Source: Limihaloglobus sulfuriphilus (GTDB lineage: Bacteria; Planctomycetota; Phycisphaerae; Sedimentisphaerales; Sedimentisphaeraceae). Taken from it: DNA of 64,000 bases. The translations under genes were made by a program, and so were the position numbers. The notes below the pieces were generated by a model. The model saw only the letters and a program-made list of their open reading frames with translations, made no database searches and was not told where the DNA came from. The stretch spans positions 2,294,001-2,358,000 of the forward strand of contig NZ_CP019646.1 in NCBI RefSeq assembly GCF_001999965.1, written 5' to 3'. This document shows positions 37,501-46,477 of this stretch, piece after piece. Within the stretch, counting starts at the first letter, position 1. Each line of letters opens with the position of its first letter.

Positions 37501-37989
37501 CTCATAAACACTGAAAACAAAGAGTTCTTTGAGCCTATTGATTATATTTCACAAGAAGGGTTTGAGCTATCCCCTTTTACTACAGAATTTCATACTGAGC
37601 GTAGTATGCATACAATGGATCCAACAAGCAAAGGTTTGCCACGCGACTGGAGTCTCCCATCATATGACTTTATTCAAAAGGAAAGACTCAAAAGAGAACC
37701 AGATAAACTCACATACAAAACCACAAAAGGCGATATTGTTGTAAAACCTGAGTCATGGGAAGAAGGTGATTACAATGAGATGTATGATAATCGAACGACT
37801 CATGGTCACCGTCTAAATATCAAGAAAGAGCACATCTTAAGTTACCTTGAAAAAATCAATAAAGACTTGCTTATAAGGATAATAATCAGAAAACACAATG
37901 ACACTATAAAAGATCCAAAGGAATATGATCATGGCCAAGCAAAAATCTTCATCCTCCGTCAAAATGGTAAAATTGAAAAAATGGGATGA
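31594..37989 (+). CDS. Avs-like STAND ATPase with Cap4/DUF4297-like nuclease N-terminus
   Basis: A 2,131-aa protein. Residues about 10-230 look like the Cap4/DUF4297 nuclease: GYEFQFVWTARR near the start, then acidic DEIDF (near 51), VDTSEYHGG and IISQLKCG (near 83-90), the D...Q-x-K pattern of that PD-(D/E)xK group. Walker A HGEAGIGKSLTM is near 315-326 and Walker B LLVLIVDAADNAVD near 411-424; STAND sensor helices follow. The remaining 1,500 residues are helical repeats and a globular C-terminus. This matches Avs proteins, which bind phage terminase or portal proteins through the C-terminal part and then cut DNA. AAGGA lies upstream of the ATG. The type is uncertain, since the long C-terminus and small partner gene do not fit a type I can name. 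Confidence 0.82.
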   Translation: MGKKKTIDGAKEAVTGYEFQFVWTARRCLSMLKHNSNIQQVCVESMAYKDEIDFGQGPETFLGVDTSEYHGGKTFSKASKIIISQLKCGISKSNKQWTISQTCQKKRSLRSSVIGRLSSTFEGYYKKKSPKVIAQKLRLQIVSNRGLNIKSQKLVSKAQNLLNRNMGKPNKWRFAKLKQSGFSINEKAELEKLYKASGLASNAFCVFLSCLDLSKLGIESPILQRIHLEEEIKTFDRAFHNSVLLKLCDLIREFVQKDGGTITIDNVLSCFNTNKDNFFPAPCLIESPSLLIETEDCQSLAKLIANPDTNKLLVHGEAGIGKSLTMKSLQKYLPQGSVSVVYDCYAGGKTETPNKYRFPDEVLCTQLVNELSLLVEQNVYLIRNRTDQIDAWNTLELAINKAAEKLSRQNALLVLIVDAADNAVDSYDRNKEITDFKSFIPKLWNISLPKNVKLVYTCRTFRKSKLKAPKGIKDFKLKGFTKNNSTEYLHNYFPHAAPEIGSDFHDKTCGVPRHQNYWLEELHKKCKSDAFAEIKTTKIFGLTDLYNDWLMSAETVLPSKVSSKKVISLLRVAASPISISVISNCLGIEEETVLAFCQGLGPGIVLNDQKELRFRDEDYETFLDEKLKGTDIKVAHDALSHHCLRTIESDVYSVKYACMHLFNAERHEELLRIVTGKSGINFIDNPIEQTVCEQDRMIYAFKSAAILNNSTAALQLLFEVGRINRTDYVLSETMTSFPELVIQHSSYQTLENSLQKNNSHSGNIYFRIAAELSKTTHNRNVAESNYAKGKAWLQLHITEMKKHDWRGFQYTIKDSAAEALAAMSLYGIKQAKQVLRCWVNSNDRLQSIYEFFKRLSIQNDRSYVLKTFNNFSSSTLDMVAAIAGMYEVGYKPSKTKIEQLTIKLQKWFLKNRNNHDEIGLWIISFLELAAKVGVSKTILLDIIKYVNLQNNNSIYRWLSVNEWYDHHHMFAKFLAFKSTLKNENLRIEELFPKDIEKFNSSSYSSSSEYQRSIRQIKLLLPVYTFISESFLKNRSINTITNQLKKLISNWTQNRYKHWDRHEPLYEVFVTNAINILVKTNGSEPTLVDQLLEPCKDIIGYNPCNLYLSVADLLSRRKEYHDIALELIGKVKTEWCKKDFRASDTVQRLMKCSVILSHIDMDISKQYFDDAFVAASGIDDDASYYLKSLANLSEYCSHQTPIEERSLVAKKLKVAIEQYWPIMEEEERIPWDEYVKAIATLDSNIGLNAVYEMDKKGWLDITQVSSKFASGLITGKQIDQIYSHAFHQFNTIDKNYLCNSLKVLKGISSENPIITTQLFERVANDIRRDSPIEERSYLCNQLAIWGKYNNMPPALIKELTNSYVFYEKRENWINTDHDNQIKTEKHIDLSEKWLIKAKARGSDKLVILKGIIEDNDLLGEQIISLVVEISQFIRGSKRIAFLNILTSQIPDSFSYYRTILPNILNNLITKWCETPGISEWAKENIPLYIDNNFNDILGYDYDISPHFRDLIENQVFSNDERTNVILPALANNAPQLSARSAYKTACLLGRYLSEDKLVSTLQILLKKTPSPADNLEENNISNLAKFIYKLLEQPDNRMRWRVFHVARNMLYLRPEPLLAELVNLTFSKEGKMWMSAREWLLFLLLHIAHINPKSLLHYAPRIYEHASDPDFPHAGMQELAKRTLMILQRFNGSLLTNKQFNYLSLLNEPRHVIWPKQNRYTRRGKHPNPDKKWRFSFDTMDTFPYWYSPLGHCFGLHRCDVAVRAESWICDKWKVTSNDCMKYSHKKVRGTDYNLFGHRHGSHPTIETLSTYIERHAMHMAAGEMIRELPITPEPSDEYGSWGYWISRNCFDADPLVTCDLHCPVPLHRFMHGVPDIDINPSEALTMDFFSDQLYGLIGKCNTEWLTISGYYTVRISNHSFTISIESALVTAKTARALGRAMLSSEYPQSIGIPEFKISYQHNVSEIETQLINTENKEFFEPIDYISQEGFELSPFTTEFHTERSMHTMDPTSKGLPRDWSLPSYDFIQKERLKREPDKLTYKTTKGDIVVKPESWEEGDYNEMYDNRTTHGHRLNIKKEHILSYLEKINKDLLIRIIIRKHNDTIKDPKEYDHGQAKIFILRQNGKIEKMG

Positions 37990-38644
37990 AATAGCAAAAC
38001 TTGGAGAAGAAATTGTCAAAACACTTAGTATTAACCCCAACAATAGCCTTTTACAGATCTGGATGTCTCACTACATAGCAGAATTAATCGAAAAGGAAAA
38101 GACCGCCAAAAGCAAAAGGAGCCGTAATCAAATCAGAAAAGAGTGCTCTGATTTGATTACACGCTTGTGGATGATACGATATAAATATGACCCAAATGAT
38201 CCAATTTACTCCCTAGAACAAAATCTTAAAATCCTCGTCGGCAAAAACCCTTTAAAAAAAGCACTTGTAAACGCTTCAATTGAACCAAATAATATTGATG
38301 AAAATATGCAGTCAGAAGGAGGTGGTTTTGAACATCTCATAGCTTCTATTATCAAATTATCTGAAAAAGAAAAAGAGATTATTATGGCGGCCTTAACGGC
38401 AGATGTTTCTGAGGAAGAAGTACTCTCTTATTCCTCAGATAATATGCAAGATAAAAATGAATTTACATTGAACATCAAAACTCTAATCAATTACAGAGAC
38501 AGAATCCTAAATAGCGACAATATGCTCAAAGGTATTATTCAAGCTGAGTCGGATGTAGAAAGAATGGATAAAATGATTAAGGCCCTCAGCAAAACTAACA
38601 AACAAAGACAAGATATAATAAAAAAAATGAAGACTTATTCATGA
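37931..38644 (+). CDS. Small helical partner of the Avs-like ATPase
   Basis: About 237 aa from ATG 37931, which has AAAGGA eight bases upstream (an ATG at 37925 is also possible). It overlaps the 3' end of the ATPase gene by 59 bases in another frame, strong evidence for co-expression. It is soluble, charged, and probably all helical, with coiled-coil-like ends (MDKMIKALSKTNKQRQDIIKKMK). No enzyme motif or known domain is recognised. It could be a regulator, inhibitor or accessory sensor for the ATPase. Confidence 0.75.
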   Translation: MAKQKSSSSVKMVKLKKWDEIAKLGEEIVKTLSINPNNSLLQIWMSHYIAELIEKEKTAKSKRSRNQIRKECSDLITRLWMIRYKYDPNDPIYSLEQNLKILVGKNPLKKALVNASIEPNNIDENMQSEGGGFEHLIASIIKLSEKEKEIIMAALTADVSEEEVLSYSSDNMQDKNEFTLNIKTLINYRDRILNSDNMLKGIIQAESDVERMDKMIKALSKTNKQRQDIIKKMKTYS

Positions 38645-39086
38645 GATTATTCGAGCAAAAAGAAACCATTTCATTGTAAGGTTACGAGGAACAGCAAACT
38701 TGCCTGAGCGATTTGGTGATAAGGGTGATTGATTTTACTAAGGCCAGGCAGTGTCTTTGAGAAATAATTAACTTGAGCAGCATTGCACGCCTGATTTAGA
38801 GGAGTAAGGCTAAGTAATCTGACCCAAGTTCACCTTTCTACCCTGTTACGAACTATTAAGACCCGGCAAGTCTCGTTTGTCATCGATTGTAAACACAGCC
38901 CTAATATTCAGATTATTCCGGTAGGATTACTGTGGTAATTAATGTGTAAAAAACACAATACATGAAACTAACATCTTTCTTATTGACATTACCTGAAAAT
39001 ATCTAAAATCAGGTTTTATTCGGGAACTTGTTTTTGGTTTTCGAAAAGTAATTAATGATTTTAATATTTTACTTTTAGGACAGATA
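38645..39086 (+). promoter_or_regulatory. Intergenic region with promoter-like hexamers before the RHS locus
   Basis: No gene is seen. TTGACA (38983-38988) and TAAAAT (39004-39009, 15-bp spacer) point right. An inverted repeat ACCTGA-N12-TCAGGT (38991-39014) overlaps the spacer and -10 and could be an operator. The left part (38700-38900) looks like decayed sequence with no readable gene. Confidence 0.45.
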
Positions 39087-40145
39087 ATGTTGAATTTTAA
39101 AGCTCAACCATATTGGGGATTAGTAACTCTGACTGTATTGTGTTTAATAGCGTCTCCATCATCAATATTCGCTGACCATTATTGCAAAGACAAATTTCCT
39201 GACTGGAAGTTAGAGGGTGACAACTTTTCAACAGATTGCAGTATTCGACCTCATTATTATACTGTTTTCAGAGATTTGTATTTTTCAAGAGAGTGCCAAA
39301 ATGGCACTTGTGACTCAACTATTAACCCACACCACACCTTTGGTTTGACTGATACGGAAGACACTAGGAAACATTATAGCTTTCTAAGAATATTTGCCAA
39401 AGACTCTTATGACAGTTGTGTAGGTAATGATATCTATGATGGAGAATTACTTAGCGGTTCAGAAATGGAATACTACTGGAATCATTGTTATCTGGGATGT
39501 GTTGATTTTTACGAAGAACTACCTTATCCTAATTATTACTTTAACCTTTTTATTTGTGATCCAATTGAAGGTTTTAGTTTAATGGGCGGGTGGGACGCTG
39601 AATACGAATGCAAACTTGATGAAAATGATGATACAGTTGCAATATATAATTTTAAAGGAAAAGTAGGAGAAACCTTAGGTAATCATACAATCCATTCGAC
39701 CATTGAAGAAGAAGTAACAGTCACAGCAATCTTTGATCGTCCAGAGGCTTGCTTACCAACTCCCGAGCTTAGTAGGAGCAAATACCAAACGACAGTCAAT
39801 GTCAAATCAAAAGACGGTTCCTGCTGTCCTCTCGGTAAGACACAAACGATTATACTGAGCTGTAGTGAGGCGGATCATGTTAGAATCTTAGAGCAGCCCA
39901 CTGGAGGTGAATTATACAAGGTAAATATTTCAGAAAGCGATCTATCTCAATGTGATGAATCAGGATGTGGGGGAAACAGTGTAAAAGTTGTATTAGAACC
40001 GCTCAACAACATGGTTAAGTACGAAAAGAAAAAAACAGAAACCGCAACCCTGTCTTGCGTATTTTATGATTTTGCCGGTAATGAAATTAAATCAGGCACT
40101 GCTTCTGTAGAATTTGTGTTAACCTGTCCGCCGGAAAACAAATAA
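39087..40145 (+). CDS. Cysteine-rich secreted protein upstream of the RHS gene
   Basis: A 352-aa protein with signal peptide (hydrophobic stretch WGLVTLTVLCLIASPSSIFA) and more than 20 cysteines in the mature part, presumably disulphide-bonded outside the cytoplasm. The C-terminal 130 residues are beta-rich (SKYQTTVNVKSKDGSCCPLG). No enzyme motif is recognised. It lies 45 bp before the RHS start on the same strand, so it is likely co-expressed and may help its export or act with it at the surface. AGGA before the ATG supports the start. Confidence 0.6.
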   Translation: MLNFKAQPYWGLVTLTVLCLIASPSSIFADHYCKDKFPDWKLEGDNFSTDCSIRPHYYTVFRDLYFSRECQNGTCDSTINPHHTFGLTDTEDTRKHYSFLRIFAKDSYDSCVGNDIYDGELLSGSEMEYYWNHCYLGCVDFYEELPYPNYYFNLFICDPIEGFSLMGGWDAEYECKLDENDDTVAIYNFKGKVGETLGNHTIHSTIEEEVTVTAIFDRPEACLPTPELSRSKYQTTVNVKSKDGSCCPLGKTQTIILSCSEADHVRILEQPTGGELYKVNISESDLSQCDESGCGGNSVKVVLEPLNNMVKYEKKKTETATLSCVFYDFAGNEIKSGTASVEFVLTCPPENK

Positions 40146-40190
40146 CATACCTTGTCCTTTATTTAAACATTCACATTGATTGAGATTATC

Positions 40191-43100
40191 ATGAAAAAAA
40201 TAATATTCTTTATTACTATATTCGCTACTCTAAACCTTTGTAACGGTGCTGAAATTTCTGTTGGCAGATTAAAGTATTCCATCGAACCCGGCACCAACCC
40301 TATAAACCAGCTCCCTTCAGCGGAAGTTTACACTGATCAGAATAACGATAAATGGGAGACTATCCGTTTTCCCGGAACTGTATATTTCTACAATGTTGAA
40401 GAGGGATATTATCCCGGTTGGAGTTCTGAGTACCAGGCTGCTTCAGACACTGTTAAAGTAACAAGCCCCAGAGGTTATATCTATATATTTGAACATAGCG
40501 ACGGAAACTCCTACCGGCTTAAAACAATAACCAATGCAAATAACGAAGTTGAAGACAGGTATGTCTATGACAGCAACGATGGACTAATATATCGTATTTA
40601 TGACGGAGATGCAACTGCAATAAATCCCTGTTATATTGAGTTTCAGTATAACACAAACAGAACTCAAATAACTTCTATAACTGCTGTTGACCAAAGTGTT
40701 TCAAGCTCTTCTGGAACCAACTATTCCCGCAGTTACACCATCAATTATGACACTAACGACAGAGTTAGCTCTATCACCAATTCCGGGGCTTCGGGGTGTG
40801 GATGCTCAGGCGGCGGCGATGATTGGATTGTTGAGGTGCTTGATGCTGATGAAAATCTTATTGAAGAACAAAACTCTGTCGGAAGCACTCTTTATACTTA
40901 TGAATACGGTACTACTCAAGGCCAGCCGGATTACAACAAGCTGATTGCCAAACGCAATGCAGACGGCAAAATGGTTATGAAGTACGAATATGAGAATCTG
41001 GCCGGCGGCGGCCGCAAAGAAAAGGTTTATGAATGTGTTGAGGCCGAGCTCGCAACAGAAACTGAACCTGAAAGCTACATATACCGCTATTCTGAAACGG
41101 TTTATGATTCAGAAGGTGCGATGGAATCAGTGAGTGTATTTAAGGAAGAAAGGGACAGCACAGATACTACACATAATTCAACAAGCTATACAACCACTTA
41201 CCTTTATGATGGCACAACTTATACTACTATACCTGATGGGGGAAGTGCTTCCGGGGAAAGAACAGTTGAAATATACAACAGTGATTATCAGCTAACTGAA
41301 AACAGGGAATATGATTCAAGCGATAACTATCGTAAGACACAAGACATATATTACTACACAAGCGGCTCAGCCGATGGTTTTGAAAAATACAACACAGATT
41401 TAAGGGAATTAAAGACTTACAGCGTATATACCGATGACAGTGGAAACCCCACTACGCTTCTCCAAAAACAATATGAAAATTACGATCCAGACAACTATAC
41501 CCAAAAAACCTACCGTAAATATGGCTATGATTCTCAAAACCGGTTGACTACCGAAACACTCAAAATTGACGATGTATCCGGCGGAGATGATTCCGCCGAC
41601 ACCACACTTCAAACACTGCACTATGAATATGACAGCTATGGCAACATAAACAAGGAATACCTGAACAATCTTTCTAACAGAAGCAACCCGGATGCTCTTG
41701 TCACCGAGTATGTTTATAACGCGTTCGGCGATCTTGTCTGGCAGATAAGCCCTGCGGGCGTTGTTACCGGCAGAGTGTATGATTCGGCTTCGCGGGTTAC
41801 TGATGAGTTTGTGCTTGCCGGCGGTATTACTACATTCAACGCATACAAAGACCCTCAAACCGGCCTTGACCCAAATCCGCTTAATTGGGATCTGGCCCTG
41901 ATAACTGTTATCAGCCAGACTAAATATGAATATCACTCACTTACCGGCAAGAGAGAGTATGTAAAGATTGCTTTATGTGATGGTTCTTTTCCGTTCGACT
42001 CACCAGACAACTGGAACATAATCCAATACGGTTACGATCTGTATGGACGTAAGACATCCGAAATTCGCGGTTACGGAGTAGATAACCTTACTACTACCTA
42101 TGCTTATAACCTCCAGGATGAAGTAGTTTTAACTACCGATCCTGCAAACAAAAAAACTCTAACGATCAGGGGCGGCCGGGGGCTTACAAAAGAAGTTCAA
42201 CTAATTGACGCAAACGACAGTCAGAACAAAATCATCACTTCTTACATCTACGACAACCGGGGCAGACTTGAGCAGACGTTAGTAAACAATACTATAATAA
42301 AGAGTTATGAGTATGACGATTACGGCAGAACTGAAAAGGAATACAACGGCAACAATGATGGCTCGGCTGCTGACTATACTCCATATCACGTTGAATACAC
42401 CTACCAGGGTGATACTGACGATGCGGCTATTGAAACTGTATGGGACGAAGATTTAACCGGTCAAACGGTTGCAGTCTCCAAGACGTTTAAGTACTATGAC
42501 ATCCTGGGTCAGGTGGTTTTTGAACAAAATTATTCAGACCCTTCAATGGCTGATTCTCTTGAGGATAGTTACACTTTTTATCAGTATGACAGCCTTGGCA
42601 ATATGATAGTTAAGGCGGGGGTTGGCGTTGGCAACTACTGCTCTGTTGATCCTTATTGGGGAATCCCGGTTTATAACTCGTCTTTCTATACAGACAATGG
42701 AGAGATTTACTCTGATTATCCGTCATCATCGCAGACAGGCGATATTATCGAATTATTCAAATATGACGGCAACGGTCTGCTCATTGGCCGCATCAAAGGA
42801 TATGCACCAAACATCTTAGATGAATTATACGATTATAACACATCAACGACACTCTATGAGGGATTATTTGAATGCAGCCTTGATGACTTTGAGACCTATA
42901 TTAACGATATAAATCCAGACCTGCACTACACTCGTTATCAATACATCAACGGCCGGCTTGATAACGAAAGCATATACACTGAACTTGTTGACAATGGTTC
43001 GGGGTCTTTTATACTGGATTTTGTTGAGACCTCGCGATACAGCTACGATACGGGCGGTCGCAGAGATACTGTTACCCGTATGGGCGGCGTTGTTTATGAA

Positions 43101-46004
43101 AAGACTCTCAACTCAGCCGGACAGGTAATCGAGCAAGTCGTTACAGACAGCGATACCACTATTCTGCGACGCGAACAGGTATATTATGATATTCTTGGTC
43201 GAAAAATACGTGAAGCAGTTTTCAAAGACCCTGACCAAACAATATTAGACCTGAGCCTGGATAAGGTAACAGACTATGAATACAATACTTGCGGCCAACT
43301 CTGTAAGAAAAAAGTCGCCACAGGAGAAACAACACTTTTCATGCAGTTCCCAATAGTTGAACTCCTTCCGATAACCGACGACACTACAATTACTTACGAT
43401 GGTTTCGGGCGCAAATATACTGTTACAGATGCTGCCGGGAATTGTGAAACACTCAACTATGACCCTGTTACCGGAAAAATTGCAACCCGAAGCAGACTTT
43501 CTGTAAGCGAGATTACAGGCGTAAATGATGTTACTGTAGTTGAAGCATTCGGTTATGACCCGGCATCCCGCCTGATAAGCAAGGCAGAGACAGGCTTTAC
43601 AGGGACTGCAACCTATGCTTACCATGGAGGCAATCTTGTCAGGGAAACTCTCTTTGACGGGACGGTAAACGAATACATCTATGACGGGTTTGGCAATATG
43701 ATTGAAGCTATAAAAGATGTTGATATGGGAGTGCAGGGCAAAACATACGTAGAACAATACACCGATTGGAATTATGACAGGCTTGGCAGGCAATACGAGA
43801 TTACAGCCTACACAGACGGTAATTCTACTGCCAACGCTGAAACAACAACCTACACGTACGATTATATGGATAATATTACGCAGGTTGAATATGATGACGG
43901 CAGCGGTATCCGTTATTACTACAACAAGTTGGGCAATACAGAGGTCAGGGTTGTGCTCGATGATGTCAGCGACCCGGACTCTGACGGCGTTGAGACCGAA
44001 TACAGCTACGATGCCGGGGGGTTCCTTGCCGAGAAGAACAATATTGATTATGCTCTTCCGCAAGACCCCGAAGACCCACTTATCCGTGAATCGCGTCCAT
44101 GGTGTGTTTACGGCCATGACGGGCTTGGCAGGCTCGTCAGTACATGGCTGCTCGATACCGGTGGTCAGCAGATGGACTTTTCGCTGTATCAGTGCGGATA
44201 TGACGGTCTTGGCAATGTTGAATGGACACAGGACGGTTTCTGGAGCGGGGCCGGTGTGAGTTATGAGTATTACAGCGATGGCCGGTTGAAATCTGTTACC
44301 GGGCCTTCGGGGCTTACGACATACTACAATCGTGACGAGATTGGCCGCGTCGTCAGCATTGAAGACAACTCCAATCTGCTTACCCAGTACGGCTATGTCG
44401 GCGGCAGGGTCGTTGATACGTACCTGGGCGAGAGCGGGTTTATGGCTGCCGGCAGTATTGACGCCCGCGGGCGTATCGGTCAGGAGGCCGTTTACGATAC
44501 TGTAAGTCAACAGAACGTATGGGTGAATGCATACACCTATCAGCCCCAGACCGACAGGCTTTCGAGCAAGACGATTGGAAGTGATGTTGACAGCTACGGT
44601 TATGATGACCTTGGGCGGCTGGAGAGCTATGATTCCGAGATATTCGGTATCAACAATATCAGCTACTCACTCAACGATATCGGCGAAGAGACGGCAGCGC
44701 CGTCTGATAATTATGTTTACGGGCTTGACGGCGAGGGCCGCGTAAAACGTGTCGGGTTATCTACTTCTGATACCAACAGCAACGGCATATTGGACGAGAG
44801 CGAGGCTGCTTTTGCTCTCTATACCTATGACTCGCTTGGCCGGCGGATAAAGAAGGCGGTGGACGTTGATGACGGCTCCGGTGGCACAGAAACCTTGACT
44901 ACGTGGTTTGTGTATGATATGATTGGCAACGTGATAACAGAATGTAAAGAGTCTGATACCGGCAGTGTGAGCTGGAGCCATGAGTACGTTTACTCTGACG
45001 ACTCGCGGGCGGTGTATATGCGCAGGCCGCGGACGAAGACTAACCCGGACTGGGCCGATTATGACAACTTCATTTCTACTGGCCTCTACGATTTTGCGGA
45101 GGCGTGGCTTTGTTATCCCTCGTGCAGTCAGACGGTTCTAACGGCGTGGGATTCTAATTCAGACGACCGCGTTGACTTTGAGGACCTTGGGGCGGTACTG
45201 TCAGATATTGACGGCGACTGGGAAGAAAACAGCCGCCTTCTCGCAACTGACTACCGCGGCAGCGTCATCGGCATTGTAACCGCCGACCAAACTGCGATAG
45301 AGCCAATCTACTACGATGCCTGGGGGAATTCAGTAATTCAGACAGGCACAGACCTCGACGGGCTTAATGTCCTCTGGAACGGCTACTACTCTGATGCCGA
45401 TACGGGGAATTACTATCTCAAAAACAGATATTACTCGCCGGTCGAGAGGAAATTCCTGACAGAAGATCCCCACGGCGTTAATCCCGATGGAAACTGGAAT
45501 AACAGGTTCAGTATTTTAAACCAATATGCCGATGGTGCAGGTTTAGATGTTTACGCTGGGCATGACCCGGTCAATGGTAGGGATGATTGGGGGTTGGCTT
45601 GTGGTGTTGTCGTGAAACGAACAACATCAAGAGGTAGCACAGGTGAAAACAGAGGTCATGAGTGGATTTCATGGCAAGGAGGTTCAATAAGCTTTTGGCC
45701 CAACGGGGCAGGACAACCAGGTAAAGAATGGTCCGTTTTCTCTCCAGATCCATTAGATGGGCACTTTTTGTATACGACTCTTTGGTCCACTAAGCAACGT
45801 AAAAGGGGAAATCTTAGATGGGGGGGAGGAAAAGGCACATCGTGCAAGTGTGCAACCTGCAAAGATATAGTTTCTTGTGTGAGTTCATCCCCTGATCCGG
45901 GTTGGCAAAGTTTTTCTATGATAAATAACTGTCGAAGATATACTCGTAGAACAATAAAAGGTTGTTGTTTAAAACGTGAATTTATATTTATGGGAGGTTG
46001 GTAA
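40191..46004 (+). CDS. RHS/YD-repeat secreted protein with variable C-terminal tip
   Basis: About 1,937 aa from ATG 40191, giving signal peptide MKKIIFFITIFATLNLCNGA. The bulk is YD repeats (YEYDSYGN, YGYDLYGRKT, YEYDDYGRTE and many more) that build the RHS cocoon. Two EF-hand-like loops are inserted late: DTNSNGILDESE and DSNSDDRVDFED. The RHS core motif is ...RYYSPVERKFLTEDPHG near residue 1,750, then DPVNGRDDWGL. The last 135 residues are a variable tip of toxin type with a GHEWISW block, a CATCKD pair and a final NNCRRYTRR segment. RHS tips are usually released toxins. The next gene is a lipoprotein in the immunity position. Surface or secreted; a glue role is the alternative. Confidence 0.88.
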   Translation: MKKIIFFITIFATLNLCNGAEISVGRLKYSIEPGTNPINQLPSAEVYTDQNNDKWETIRFPGTVYFYNVEEGYYPGWSSEYQAASDTVKVTSPRGYIYIFEHSDGNSYRLKTITNANNEVEDRYVYDSNDGLIYRIYDGDATAINPCYIEFQYNTNRTQITSITAVDQSVSSSSGTNYSRSYTINYDTNDRVSSITNSGASGCGCSGGGDDWIVEVLDADENLIEEQNSVGSTLYTYEYGTTQGQPDYNKLIAKRNADGKMVMKYEYENLAGGGRKEKVYECVEAELATETEPESYIYRYSETVYDSEGAMESVSVFKEERDSTDTTHNSTSYTTTYLYDGTTYTTIPDGGSASGERTVEIYNSDYQLTENREYDSSDNYRKTQDIYYYTSGSADGFEKYNTDLRELKTYSVYTDDSGNPTTLLQKQYENYDPDNYTQKTYRKYGYDSQNRLTTETLKIDDVSGGDDSADTTLQTLHYEYDSYGNINKEYLNNLSNRSNPDALVTEYVYNAFGDLVWQISPAGVVTGRVYDSASRVTDEFVLAGGITTFNAYKDPQTGLDPNPLNWDLALITVISQTKYEYHSLTGKREYVKIALCDGSFPFDSPDNWNIIQYGYDLYGRKTSEIRGYGVDNLTTTYAYNLQDEVVLTTDPANKKTLTIRGGRGLTKEVQLIDANDSQNKIITSYIYDNRGRLEQTLVNNTIIKSYEYDDYGRTEKEYNGNNDGSAADYTPYHVEYTYQGDTDDAAIETVWDEDLTGQTVAVSKTFKYYDILGQVVFEQNYSDPSMADSLEDSYTFYQYDSLGNMIVKAGVGVGNYCSVDPYWGIPVYNSSFYTDNGEIYSDYPSSSQTGDIIELFKYDGNGLLIGRIKGYAPNILDELYDYNTSTTLYEGLFECSLDDFETYINDINPDLHYTRYQYINGRLDNESIYTELVDNGSGSFILDFVETSRYSYDTGGRRDTVTRMGGVVYEKTLNSAGQVIEQVVTDSDTTILRREQVYYDILGRKIREAVFKDPDQTILDLSLDKVTDYEYNTCGQLCKKKVATGETTLFMQFPIVELLPITDDTTITYDGFGRKYTVTDAAGNCETLNYDPVTGKIATRSRLSVSEITGVNDVTVVEAFGYDPASRLISKAETGFTGTATYAYHGGNLVRETLFDGTVNEYIYDGFGNMIEAIKDVDMGVQGKTYVEQYTDWNYDRLGRQYEITAYTDGNSTANAETTTYTYDYMDNITQVEYDDGSGIRYYYNKLGNTEVRVVLDDVSDPDSDGVETEYSYDAGGFLAEKNNIDYALPQDPEDPLIRESRPWCVYGHDGLGRLVSTWLLDTGGQQMDFSLYQCGYDGLGNVEWTQDGFWSGAGVSYEYYSDGRLKSVTGPSGLTTYYNRDEIGRVVSIEDNSNLLTQYGYVGGRVVDTYLGESGFMAAGSIDARGRIGQEAVYDTVSQQNVWVNAYTYQPQTDRLSSKTIGSDVDSYGYDDLGRLESYDSEIFGINNISYSLNDIGEETAAPSDNYVYGLDGEGRVKRVGLSTSDTNSNGILDESEAAFALYTYDSLGRRIKKAVDVDDGSGGTETLTTWFVYDMIGNVITECKESDTGSVSWSHEYVYSDDSRAVYMRRPRTKTNPDWADYDNFISTGLYDFAEAWLCYPSCSQTVLTAWDSNSDDRVDFEDLGAVLSDIDGDWEENSRLLATDYRGSVIGIVTADQTAIEPIYYDAWGNSVIQTGTDLDGLNVLWNGYYSDADTGNYYLKNRYYSPVERKFLTEDPHGVNPDGNWNNRFSILNQYADGAGLDVYAGHDPVNGRDDWGLACGVVVKRTTSRGSTGENRGHEWISWQGGSISFWPNGAGQPGKEWSVFSPDPLDGHFLYTTLWSTKQRKRGNLRWGGGKGTSCKCATCKDIVSCVSSSPDPGWQSFSMINNCRRYTRRTIKGCCLKREFIFMGGW

Positions 46005-46006
46005 GA

Positions 46007-46477
46007 ATGAAAACACTTATTTTGTCTATAATAAGTCTATTTTCCTTTTTATTTCATGGATGCTATGAAAATAGTGATCTATACGGTAATACGAATATAG
46101 TATTTAAATGTGAAGGAAATCGTGTTCTATTAAACTTGGAACAGCAACAAAAACAAAGTGGGAATTCTACCATTATTACTGATTATATGGTAATTAAGGA
46201 AAGTTTGATTTTGTATAAAGATCGTTCGTATGAATGGGATTTTACAACAGAAAAATTAGGCAAAAAATCTTATAAAGGTATTCTACCTATACATGATTTT
46301 TCAATGTTAGTTGATTTACTTGATAAATCAGATTTTAAGAAAGAAAATGGCTTTTTGATCTATAGACATAATATGAAAGATAGTTCCCAATTTCTTCCAA
46401 AAAGTATAGCGATTCTGTGTAAATACATATATGACCAGCATATTGTTTCTGAATCTGCGAATTTGGCCGGCGGATAA
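46007..46477 (+). CDS. Lipoprotein in immunity position, 3' end replaced by RHS-like DNA
   Basis: About 156 aa from ATG 46007, preceded by GGAGG at a good distance just after the RHS stop. Lipobox FLFHGC (Cys near residue 19). The mature part has no known domain. Position directly after a variable RHS tip suggests an immunity protein acting in the periplasm. From about 46463 the DNA is a copy of the RHS gene (see 44836), so the last residues (NLAGG) come from that copy and the original end is probably lost. Whether the shortened protein works is unknown. Confidence 0.6.
   Translation: MKTLILSIISLFSFLFHGCYENSDLYGNTNIVFKCEGNRVLLNLEQQQKQSGNSTIITDYMVIKESLILYKDRSYEWDFTTEKLGKKSYKGILPIHDFSMLVDLLDKSDFKKENGFLIYRHNMKDSSQFLPKSIAILCKYIYDQHIVSESANLAGG

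Noticed and set aside
43245-44510. 421-aa minus-strand frame inside the RHS gene
   Set aside because: Antisense shadow of YD repeats; the plus-strand gene is far better supported.
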